Below are positions 12,154 to 23,400 of a DNA stretch of 64,000 nt, one piece after another. The stretch is taken from contig VWZF01004008.1 in assembly GCA_013396755.1 (NCBI GenBank), positions 660,288 to 724,287 on the forward strand, in the 5' to 3' direction. The notes under the pieces are model-generated. The model had not been told where the DNA came from. It saw nothing but the letters and a program-made list of their open reading frames with translations, and ran no database searches. Numbering within the stretch: the stretch's first letter is position 1; the number at the start of each line of letters is the position of its first letter. This DNA comes from Sclerurus mexicanus. Lineage: Eukaryota; Chordata; Aves; Passeriformes; Furnariidae. The position numbers and the translations under genes were made by a program.

Positions 12154-12229
12154 TGACACTCATCGCCTGCATCCCATGATCCAGCTGCTGCAGGAGAACC
12201 ACCGGAGGACAGACAGTAAAAGGCTTTGA
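11899..12229 (+). CDS. Terminal exons of the IkB-zeta-like gene, reading frame uncertain
   Basis: Exon 11899-12010 in phase encodes a Pro-rich acidic tail (PPPPEDFPELCS, SDLFDVILAG) and ends in phase 1. Joined to the acceptor at 12142, that frame stops at once (TGA 12151-12153). A different frame of the last exon stays open to TGA 12227-12229 and encodes HPMIQLLQENHRRTDSKR, which resembles the basic C-terminus of NFKBIZ. An eight-C run at 11938-11945 inside the penultimate exon is a natural place for a one-base error. Either the tail is truly short, the C-run is miscounted, or an exon was missed. Confidence 0.45.
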
Positions 12230-12294
12230 ACGTGTCATGGTTTGAAGTGGCCACTGGAAACGCCTCATCTGGACCCAGAGTGAAAAAGCAAACT

Positions 12295-12300
12295 AATAAA
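12295..12300 (+). terminator. Poly(A) signal AATAAA
   Basis: The first canonical AATAAA downstream of the IkB-zeta-like stop codons, about 65 bp after the longer frame ends. A second AATAAA at 14224-14229, followed by T/G-rich sequence, could end a long 3' UTR spanning 12.3-14.2 kb, as NFKBIZ mRNAs often have. Confidence 0.5.
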
Positions 12301-14223
12301 TGGGGGAAATCCTCACGGCAGGTTTCCCCAGGGTCAGGGACTCAGATGCTCCAGGGAATGAATAGCTCTCGATTTTCTCCCAAAGCTGAGCTCTTGTGCT
12401 TCTCCTCTGAAGTTTGAGTGGTAGCTCTTCTGTTATCTGGTGATGTTTTATGTAGGTGCCCAGTTTAAGACAAAGCCCTCTCTGTTTTTAGCCAGCCAGG
12501 GCCCAGTCTGGAGGGTGCCAATGTCAGATTAGTCTCTACACTCTGAATTTAGTGTTCAGACGTGCTGGAAACCTCAGGCAAAGTGTCATTTTAAACATGA
12601 GCTCTGGGAATTCAGAGTCTGATGAGCTGTGTTTCATCCTTTCTGGAGCCTGGCTCTGAATTTGTCCAAGAGTTGTCACGCTTTAAGGCAGCCCTGTTGG
12701 AAAATCCCTCCAAAAGAAAACATACACACTCTTACTGGGCGTGTTTCTTCAACAAAACCCAAGCTTTTCGTTTATACAATCAGAATTTGTACCCATAATG
12801 GATTGTAGGTGAAGTCTGGGACAAAGTGTTTTGAATCAGTTCCTTTCACTCTGGGTGATCGAGCAGAGGATTTTATCTTTGTAAGATTGAAATATATAAC
12901 AACACTTCCCAAGGGTCGCTCTTCGTACAAAGCAATTTTGCAAGTCAGTAGGATGACAAGGAGCTTAAGTTCTCCTGTGCTGCCAGAAAACCAAGTTATT
13001 CAGCAGAATTCCTATAAATGAGAGAATTTTAAGGAATTCTTTCTTTCCAGACTCACTATCATTTACTGTTAACTTCTGATTGTGACTTAGCTGGTTTCTA
13101 TGAAACTTCCCTGTTTGCTACATGTGGAGCAATGTACTTTTACAGAGCCTAAACCCAGAAACGACTGATCCAGCACTGGCTCACGTGTGTTCCTCCTGTC
13201 GAGCTGCCTGGGAGGTTTTCCACATGGAAACACTGCAGGATCCAGTATTAAGTACTCAGCATGTTTGGGGAATATTTTTTTAATGAACCCTTTGCATTTT
13301 CTTCCTGCAGGAAAGGTTACTTTCATGTTAGTGGGTATCCTTAAGTGTTAAGCTCCAAGAGCTACGTTGCACAACAGGAATTAGCTTTTACTGACAAATG
13401 ACAGTGTTTAAGTTAATTCCATTGGGTTTTGGGTCATATCCTATGATTCTTATGCCCTCAACAGCTAAGCAGTTCTCTTTTGTGTTTTCTCTAGCCCGGA
13501 TGAGACACGACACTTCCAAATCTTTCAGTATTTCTGTAAAAATATATCCATGATTTGTTCACGTGATGACTTGCATAACCCTATGGGATGGCCATCCATC
13601 TCCTCCCATAACTGCCCCTCACGTTTTAATCATGTGAAACCTTTCCTTTTTCCTTTCTGGCCCAAGTTTTACTTGGAAATACAAATATTTTCCTCTCTGA
13701 TTATTTTCCTCTTTTCCTTCTTCCTTCATGTTTGCATTCGAACCCACATCTGTTCTCACCTAAGTTTTTTATTCATTTGAAGACAATTAATGAGGACATT
13801 CCAGGTTACTCAGCTTCCATTTGTGGGATTTAAGGATCGGATCCCACACCCATGGAAATTAAAGATTCCTTATTTTCAGTGTGAACCGACCAAGAAATTC
13901 CACATCCCATACAGAGCCAAGGATGAAGCAGTGTGTTGAACAAATAAAGAAGTGCATCAAGAAGCATTTTCAGTGAAGAAAAATTAATCTCCTCACAGGA
14001 TATCTTTTAAAAAAGCATAGAAAACTCTCACCTAGATACAATATTAATCAAGTTCTTTTAGTCACCGTCCAGGTGAAGGACAGGAACCTTAAGCTACTCA
14101 TATATATCATTTATTCAGTATACTCAAAGATGGACTCGCTTCTGAAGTGTATTTTACAAGTTATCCATTAATTGCATTGATGTTAGTAGGTTGCTTTCCG
14201 TTGTTTCATTGTTCCTTCCTGTC

Positions 14224-14229
14224 AATAAA
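14224..14229 (+). terminator. Distal poly(A) signal AATAAA
   Basis: AATAAA followed by a T/G-rich stretch. The 2 kb before it has no coding potential and is AT-rich, as expected of a 3' UTR. Assignment to the IkB-zeta-like gene is inference. Confidence 0.35.
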
Positions 14230-14249
14230 TGTATTATTTCATGCAATAA

Positions 14250-17200
14250 CTTGCTGGTTTTTTGTACTCACAACCGGAGGGACTGTCACGGAAAGAGCAA
14301 ATGAAGCAGAGTTCAAACGCTGACAAGGGTGAAAGGGGTTGGTTTGGATTTTAAGGGTACAGAAAGCAACAGCATTATCACAAAATTCAGGGGGAGGCGA
14401 TTTATTTCCTAAAAACAAGAAATATAAAACCCCTCCTTCTTTTCAAGGCGCATTCATTAACTCACCACCTCTAATGAGGAGCCAGAGAAACTGCTGTGAA
14501 AAAAAAAGGTCCAAGCAGCTCATCTGTAACTATGAAACACGCACAGAATAAACTGCAGAGGTGAAAAGTGGCTTTTAAAGAGGTGAAAATATTGAGGAAG
14601 ATATTGTATAGATCCCCAAGAAGCTGCATGGCAGACACATGGGGTCTCTTCTGAGTGTCAAACTGCAGGAGCAGGAACGAGAGGGAAGAGAGATTCCGGC
14701 CACGGTTTCCAGCAGCCCCGGGTTCTGCAGAGGTGTCAGAAGCCGACAGCTCCTCTGGGAGCTGCTTCGGTGGCTGGTGGGGGCAGAAATCCTCCAGCAC
14801 TCTCCTTTCCCACCCCTTCTGCCAAACCCAGTAGCAGGACTCACATTGTTGGCAGAGGGGCACCCCGATCTGGAGGGCTCCAACTGCTCCCCAGCCCTGT
14901 CACCCCAGCCTGGTACCACACCAAGGCTGACCACAGCAGAAAATCAACCTCCTGGTCTGCTTTGCTCCTCCAAAGCGTGTCCTTGAGATCAGGGTTTGCT
15001 GCACAGTCACAACTGTGGCATCAAAGACTCCCTGAGGCTGCTGGGTTTTGCCCAAACAAGCTATATCCCCTCCCAGAGCCCAAGGAGCACAGGAGCTGCT
15101 GCCCAGGGAAACAGCTAATGCCAAACAGAGGACAATTTCATGATTGTAAGGCAAGCAGAGAAAATAAATTATATTGCACACACACACACACATACAAATC
15201 TTTCTAACAGACAAACAAAAAGAATCCAATCTTTCAAGATGAAGAACCAAGGGGCTTGGACACTGGAGAAAACCCTTTTGGGAATATGGATCAACAGCTG
15301 CCACTCAAGAAGAAACACGAGCATTTCCTCTGCACAGCCCTGCATCCCATTCCCATAACTCCACGTCCCTCTCCACGTGCTGACAGCCGGGCTGTGCTGC
15401 AAGCAGGGCTGGAGGAGCCAAGTTTCTGAGCCAAGGAAGAGGGAGAGGCTGAGTCTTGGCAGATTGGGATTCTTTTGCAGCAGTCTCACCCATCAAGTTT
15501 TATTTTTCCTGCTTGCTTTGCGGCTAGAGAAACTTGGAAGCCAAATGATTCAATTTAAACCCAGACATGTCCCTGCAGCTGTGCAGAGCGGATGAAATAA
15601 ATTCAGGGGAGGGAGTCCCACTGACTGAAAAACCGGGTGTCTCAAGCACCCTCAGGAGGGACCACAGTGGGGAGAGGCAAGAAAGGCAAGAAGGAGGACA
15701 GGACCCAGCCTGGCCCAGATACAACCAGGAGCTGCAGCTCAGTGTTGAGCCTGTTTACCCCAAAATCTCACTTGTGCTGGAGACAAGAATGCAGTCTCGC
15801 ATCTGGAAGCTGCAGGACCTGCCCTAAAGAAACCCCGTCTGTCTTGAGACCGCTGGACTCGCAGCCAGCCCAGCTTGCCCCATCCACCTTTCCTGCAGCA
15901 GCACGGATTTGGGCTCACTTGGCTCAGCAGCAAGAGATCAGGCTCCAGTGCCCAAAGCATCCCTTCGCAGGTGTCAGAGCCCCAGAGGTGCTCTCAGCAG
16001 GGCCCCAGGCACTGCTCTGCTCCAGCCTTGGCCATCCAACCTGCTACACCCATGAGAATCCCGGCTGGGTAGGTCCCAGCTCTTAATTATCTCTGTTTGT
16101 TATCTCCGGCTATCATCACCAGCCAAATAAGTTTACAGAAGTCTTGTTTTTTTTTCCCAACATAACAAGACCTCCAAACACAAGCGCTGAAATGTGTGTG
16201 GTGTGATAAGTACATGCAGAAATCATCACGCCATCCCTTCAGAAACCAGAGTAGCCCAGAAGAAACGCTCGGTGCGGACCTGAAGGAAAGCAAGCAGAAG
16301 GAATTAACACAGGAATCTAGTGGCAGATTTTAAATATTAGGTTTGGCTCGGGTTTGCTTTGTTTTAAACATACCCCCCGGATGCCTTTGCTGCTGATGAG
16401 TAACCAGCTTTTGAATCCTTCACAATTACTTCTAGCAAGGCATTCACAGCTAATTGGGCGCTAGAGGCAGAGAAACACACACTAACCTGCCTTCAAAGGT
16501 CTACACAAAGGCCAGAAATGTTTCCATCCTCACAAACCCGGAGACTTAAAGTATTTCTGAGCCCCCTTTGGTTTCAGTTTTCTCTACCACACTCTCCCCC
16601 ACGTCCTTCTGCTCCGTCCCTAGTCCTGGAGCAGGACTCAAAGGTGTGTTCACAGCCCCGCTCGGGAATCACGTCCCAGTTCAGCCAGGAAGAGCTGCCT
16701 GCTGGAGAGGAAGGAGCAGTGAGCAGAAATGACTCTACCAGGGTTGAAAGAAGCTGGATAGTTTCTGGTTTGGTTTTCTCATGCTTCCAGGTGCACGTTT
16801 TGGCTCCTCGGTAACGTGACCTTTCCTTTTCCCTGGAATTGTTACTCACACACCAAGGCGATCCCTTTTGTGATATGGGAAGATAAGCTTCTGCAGAACC
16901 CAGCAGTTCTTCGAGGTCACAGCCAAGCAGTGTTTGCCAAGGTGGAGCACACACACTGTGAAAGTCCATCTCGATGACATTTGTGTGTCTAATAGAGGTC
17001 ATTTAAATAGAGCAGTTTTACCTTCCATGTCCACAGTAGGCCTTTTATTTCCAGCAAAACACATGTCTATTTGAAAGCAAAAACCTCAACGCTGCATTGT
17101 CTCCCAGATTAAATAAACTCAGGTTTCATTCCCTGAGGCACTGCTGTATTCCCCATGTCACCTCCTCCCCCAGGACCAGAGTTCAGCTGCAGAGATGCTA

Positions 17201-20200
17201 ATTTATATCATCCGAGGTTTTAATCCACCTATAAAACATTGCTATTGCAAAAACACAACTACAAATCAAAATGAAAAGAAAATAACTTTCAGTCGCTGCA
17301 TTGTCCCTGAGACTTAGAAAAGAAATCTAAGCTCTTTGGCCTATATCCTCATTTGTTTAAATTTAAATTGTGATTCAGCTGGCTTTGCAGGATTATCTCG
17401 GAATAACCAGTCTTCAGGTGCGTGTTTTCCAACCCAGCAATGGAATCCCAAGTGCTGGAAGTCCTGTGCCCATTTGATTCCCCAAAAAAATAATGTTATG
17501 ATCATTTCATCCCAAAAAGAATAAACTAGAGCAGTAAATTATGCAGGGGGGAGGGGAGAAAGAGGGAGCAATAAACCATAGAAGGCACGGAAAGAGGAAG
17601 GAAAATAAAAGAGAATCTTCCTCGTGCTGGATCCCTTTCACAGCCCAGTTCAATGGGTGGCGCTGACAAACAACCCTTCAAAGCCACAGGCTGTGCTCGT
17701 GTGTCAGAGCTCACTTGATGTGTCAGGGCTCAAGATAAGCTGCAGTTTTAGAGTATTGAGTCCTCTGAGAGTCACCTGAGGGCAATGCCAGGAAAAGACA
17801 CCCCAAGTCCCTTGGCTTTGTCCCAATATCACTGCCCAGCCTTTCCCTGGAAGTCATGAAACCCATTTCGGCATTTACATAAACTTCTCCTCAAAAAACC
17901 TCAAGTGATTGCAAACCAAGTGTTATCTAAAGATAACCACCCTCCTTAGCAGAGTCAAGGGCTGCTGTAAATAATATCTGGAGAGTAAAGTTTATGTGGA
18001 GAAAATAATAATGTGATATAACTATGGAGTAGGTTCACCAAATATTTGCAGAACAATCTGCTCCACCTGCAGCCCTGTGGTTCTCCGTGCTTAGGAAACT
18101 TTGGTGAATTTTACAGAGGAATAAGACCAAAATTTGGCTTAGCTGACCTAGCAATGTGTCAGGCAGGCCTGTGAGAGTGACTCAGGCATTAATTCTCCTC
18201 CTTGATTAGTCACAGAACACTTTGTGGGGCCGTGGAGTTCCCATCCGTGCCGGGGCACTAACAGCCTGGCACGCAGCAGTGGTGGCTCGGTTCCGTGGAA
18301 AGGGGAAGGGATGTTTCTGCTTCTCACAGACATCAGTTAATAACCCGGGACTCCACTTCTGTCACAGGCTGTTTATTCTGGACCCATCACCGCTGGACAC
18401 TGCTTTGTGCAGCAAAGAGCGACCAGATAAATTACTATAAAACACTTCCTAGGGCTCCGTGGCTCCCTGTATGAAGGAAAGCTCCTAATCGCCCCTGCTA
18501 TTCTTTGCCTATGAAACCTAAAGCCTCAGGGCATCTCTGGGGTCATTTCCCCAGCGCTCTGCATGTTGCTTTCCCAAAGGCTGCACTCTGTCAGACCCAG
18601 GACCGGGAGGTTTGCCCAACCTCATCCTCACTGAAATTAAACAAGAGAAGACTTTCCAGCCCCCGAACTTCTGGACCTGAAGCGGAATCCAGAGCCTTGC
18701 AGCATCTGGCTGAAACGCGAATTACCGGAGCTCGCTGGGTGTGCTCTGAGGCTGAGCAGCAAAGCAAAGCCCTGCAGGGGCCAGGAGACAGGCAGAACCA
18801 CAGCTAGTTCCTGCATTCCAATCCCTTTGAGGCAGGACCCGTGCACAGGGTTTCTCCAATGGGGGCAATTCCAGGCATGCTCCGAGACAGAGATCTCTGC
18901 TGGGGAATGCAAACTCCAACAAGGGGTTGCGTGAGTTGAGGCACTTCCAGCTGAGGCAGCCACAGACTGGGAATGGTTTGGATTGCAATTTAATTTTTTG
19001 GATTGCACGGGCAATTCGGATGGAAGGAAATCCTCCTTCAAGAACCGAATTTTAGGGGATATTCCATCGCACATCCCCCTGCAGAGCACAAGCTTCGGTT
19101 GGAGACTTCAGGCGTTGCTGCGTGTAAAGACCAACTAATCCTTCACTGTAGCAGCAGAGATTTGCCAAAGGAACAACAATTTCTGGCAGCTGCACGTTGC
19201 CAGTTAAGACACAGTCCTGACTTCTGCAAAAACATAAATAAATAGCTCCTGTCTCTGAAATTCCCTCTTGCTTCCCACTTTTCCCCAGGCTGACTAGCCA
19301 CTGGAACAAAGCCTGCCACTCAAAATACATCCAAATCTGTAAACCACTCCTTTACTGTGCCCTTAGAAAGTCCCCCCAGCTGCAGGCCCTCGAACTAGTA
19401 TTCGTGTGAAAGACCTTGAATAAATATGTGCGTTCACAGAAGGTACAAACAGAGGGCGGCAATGTGCAAATATCACCCAGAAATGCTCTTCAATGTTTTT
19501 AATGTACTTCATTAGACAACAGAAGCCTCTGCTGGATGTGGAACATCTCCACCGTGGTGCAAGGGCTGGGGTATCTGCCTCGTATCACAAGGGAAAGGTG
19601 CCAGGAGTGCCCATCAGTGCAAAAAGTGGCATCAGTTCCCTGTTCCTCCATCCCTACGGGACCAGGCTGCCCTCTGCTGTGGGAAAGGTGCTGGGCTGCC
19701 AGGAGCCCTGACTGCTTTTGTCACCTTTGAAACCCCCACGAGGAATGGAAAAAGCAGAGATTCTTCCAAAGCAGGTCCCTGAGCTGCATTCCAGCATCTG
19801 CCACAGGTCCTGACAGCCAGAGGGGGCAAACCAGCTGTGAGCAATCACGGTTTTTATGGTAAACACCAAAAAAAGACACCAATTTCTTGGCAGCTTTTTT
19901 CTGCTCACCTTGAACTGAGCAGCCCATCCCAAAAATACAACCCAGGTAGTAAATGAGGATTCACAGACTTCCAAACTCACGGCTGCTTAGGGACCCTGAA
20001 ACTTCCCCCTACAAAGTACCAATTGTCTGTAGTCATAAATGAACACCTCTCTGGGCTGCAAAGGCCATATTCCACGTGAATATTCTTTAGCTTGGGCAGA
20101 GAAGAGCTTCTGTGATGTGACCAGCCTCAAATAGCTGCCATGAATATTTCACACCGATACATCAGCGTGTCTGAACTCTCCCTGGCTATTAAATATTCAG
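14250..20200. other. Intergenic, no supported gene
   Basis: Both strands contain open frames of up to about 150 codons, for example around 14.6-15.2 kb and 15.6-16.1 kb, but these show no domain, no splice partner and no family similarity. An A-T balanced background with a short (CA)8 run is all I can point to. Regulatory elements may be present but cannot be read by eye. Confidence 0.45.
15177..15192. repeat. (CA)8 microsatellite
   Basis: Eight uninterrupted CA dinucleotides in non-coding DNA. Confidence 0.9.
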
Positions 20201-20281
20201 CAGCTGAAAGGAAAGCTCTCCTTGTGCCTGTCTGGTTCTTACCCCCGTTTGGCAGTTCCAGCTCCTCCAGGCAACAGATCC

Positions 20282-20423
20282 ATGGCCTTTTGCATCTTCA
20301 TTTGCTCTCTTCTTTCGATCTTGCCTTGTGACAATGGGGAAACACAGCTTCCAAACAACCAGGACTGTCAAAGTGGAATTTCCTGCGAAAGAGGAGAGGA
20401 GACTCTGCCAATTTGTCCAGCAG
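20282..20423 (+). CDS. Signal-peptide exon of the large membrane protein
   Basis: The first 19 residues (MAFCIFICSLLSILPCDNG) look like a signal peptide with a hydrophobic core and small residues before the likely cut. Downstream Cys pairs start at once (DCQSGISCERGE, PICPAG). The exon ends CAG|GTATTT in phase 1 and joins G|GC at 20816. The ATG has G at +4 but T at -3, and an in-frame ATG further upstream would lengthen the N-terminus and bury the signal, so I prefer 20282. Confidence 0.65.
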
Positions 20424-23400
20424 GTATTTGTAGATAATTTCCCAGAGATTTTATTTGCTTCTCAGTCACATACCGCTCTATAAAAATGCGGTCAGGCTTT
20501 CATTTTGCTCAGTGCTACAGTAGTTCTTGGAGAATGGACTGGGCTCGCTGAAATTCATGTTGTAACAGGTACGTGGCTTAAACAAGAAATGTAGAGCACT
20601 GAATTTTGTTGTCCTCAGAATATCGAAACAGTCCATCCTGTGCTGTTCATTGAAACAACATTGAAAGAGGGAACAGTTTGGTTGAAGCAGGGCTCGTTGA
20701 ACTGATTTGGGTGTTATGACATAAATAAGCGGCAATATTTAAACCAGACAGAAACTCATTCAACCTGCATAATAAACGGTTTTACATGAGAAAAACTGAC
20801 TTTTGCTGTTCCGAGGCTTCTTCTGCCCCGAAGGGAGCACCACGCCAGTGCCGTGTCCCGCAGGAACCTTCCGCCCCGAAGGAGCAGCGCTGCTCTCACG
20901 CCGCTGCCTGAGGTGCCCAGCACACTTCTTTAACCCCAGGCCTGGCCAGAAAGCCTGTCTGCCGTGTGGCTCCGAGGCAGAGCAGCCTGAGGAAGGGCAG
21001 CAGACGTGTGTGTGCCTCGGCGAGGGTCGGGTGTTTCAGGTACGGCTGCGGTTCATCCTCACCTGCGCCGCCCTCTTCACTCTCCGCCTTTACGTCTCGT
21101 TCCCACTCGGACCCACAGGGACACCAGACCCACGTGCCCTGAGGTTCTCAGAGTTGCGTCGGGCAGTGGAAGGTTTTGGGGGTGCAGGGCCATCAAAGGA
21201 GGATGCTCACAAGAGGAACAGTCCTTGAGCAGATGCTGTTCTGTCCCCTGAAACTCCCTGCTTTTATTTGCAGCCCCGTGACGCCCGCTGCACCTGCCCC
21301 CCAGGGTACCAGAGCTCCTCAGGGCATGGAAGACCCTGTGTCAGACAAGCATATGACATTTGCTGGGATTCAGCCTCCCGAAATCAGGAGGGGCAGTGTT
21401 TAACCCAGAAAGGATGGGCCCGGTATTGCTCACAGAAGGTATTTCCATTTGAATATTTGTTAAATGCACAGACCAGGCAGAGAACGCCCTAAAAGCAAGT
21501 TGCCAAGCTCTTCCTTCAGAGGGCACAGCCAGCATGGCAACCAGGTGTTGTCGGTGGGTTCATGGGAGGTTCTGCCTCTTCTTCACCCTGGAACAGCAAC
21601 CCTGGGTTTCCCTGCCTGCTTCAAGAACCCCTGGCCAGGACTGGCACTGCTGATGCTCTCTCTGGACTCCTCCCGCAGGTCTGTGCTGCCCCCAGGGATT
21701 ACCAAGGCTACGACAAGGTCCTTGGGCTCTGCATTTGTCACACGGCCAGTCTGGAGGGGGTGTGTAACTCTCAGTGCAGGAGACAGCAGAGAGACACCCT
21801 GCAGCTCACCTGTGCAGGGAGAAGAGCTCAGCTGCTCCTCACCTACAGAAACGCAAGCAAGGTAAAAGCTGGGGCGACTTCCACAGTCTACCTGGTTTTG
21901 CCAGGCTTTCCAGGCTCTTAGTAATCATTAACCAGAGAGCATCTCATTCCCTTTGCTTAGAAAAATATAGAAAAACGTTGGGGGATTTTGCTTGTTGCGT
22001 TCTATTACATGCAGAGAGTGTTTTTGTACCTGGTCAGATATTGCAACTGCGAGAAAAAATAATGTAAAATCAATTCTGAACTCTTCTGCTCTTAGGCTGC
22101 TGTTTTCTTAGAAGACTTAAGAACAGTTCTGCTCAGGCCGTATTTCTCTTTAAAAGATGTCTGTGCTTCAGGACAAGGCAAATACACCCATCCAGCATAC
22201 ATCGTGGAGATGAGTGGTAAGGGAAAGAATCACAACAGCTGTAGCATTAGCAGGGCATTAAATGGGTTTTATTCACAATAAGCCTTTCCAGGATATTTAA
22301 AACACAAACAGTAAGAGACCTTGATGTTTGCATCCCAAGAGCAATATTGGTTTGTCACTCCATGCAAGGCTTATCCTACTCGATCCCAGAACACTGATTT
22401 GAAATTTGGGTATTTCCAGTATTACAGGAAAGGAAAGACATTCAGAGATTTTCCCCCATTCCCTAAATAATGATAAACAGAGAAGAAGGATATCTTTGCC
22501 TGTCAGAAGACTCCCTTCTCTGGTCCTTTATCTGCACAGATTTTTTTCTCGTGCTTCAGATTTTAATGTGCTTTTAGCAAGCAGAATTAGAAGTAGTTAA
22601 ACATTTTCCCCCCAGGATTCCAGGGCCAAGCCATGGGCCAACAGCACTATTTGCACAGCCAGGGGAAAATCCAGTGCCAACAGCAGGAAAGAGTCGTTTG
22701 CCCATGTGCCCTTTGCACACATTCATTGACATCAGCCAGGTCAAACCCCTTGCTACTGAGGGAACAGGTCTTGCAACATCAAACAAACCCTAAAGGCTTT
22801 GAGCAAGGCCCAAGCATTTCAAAGTCCTGCCTTAGAATGAGAAGAACTTGGTAAAAAGGATCCAGTATGGGGTTAGAGTTTGCGAGTCGTACTCGGGGTC
22901 TTCGGTGAGCAAATACTCTGTAAACTGGAAGGAAAAGCAAAGTTCAACACCCTGAAAACCAGAAATGACCAATGTTTTTTATACAATTTCAGGGAGAGGA
23001 TTTTTAGGGGTGTATAATCCTGATCCTCAACTATTTCACAACTTCATCATGTTAAATGAGGCTTCATCACTTCATAAAAAGAGCCCTCCTTCAGCAACAG
23101 CTCCAGGTGAGTTCTCCTGCAAGGCTCCTAAGCAGGTATTTACCTCAGCTTCCCTGAGATTCCACCGTGCTTTGTCACATCAACCAACGCTGAGCTAAGT
23201 AGGAAATAACAAGAGTTAAATCAAGCAAAACTCACCAGCTTCAAATTCCTGGCGAGGGTGCTCGTGGTGAAGTAAAACAAAACCCTTCTGGGTTGCTCTG
23301 CGGAGATAAATGATCCCAACATAACCAAGTCCGTGCTCTTACAGACGAGCCTGGCCACGAAGAGCTCGCGGCTCCCTGGGCCCAAAGCCCTTCCAACTCC

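Noticed and set aside
14471..16086. Several overlapping open frames of 100-150 codons on both strands
   Set aside because: No splice context, no domain and no similarity that I recognise; they overlap one another on both strands as random frames do.
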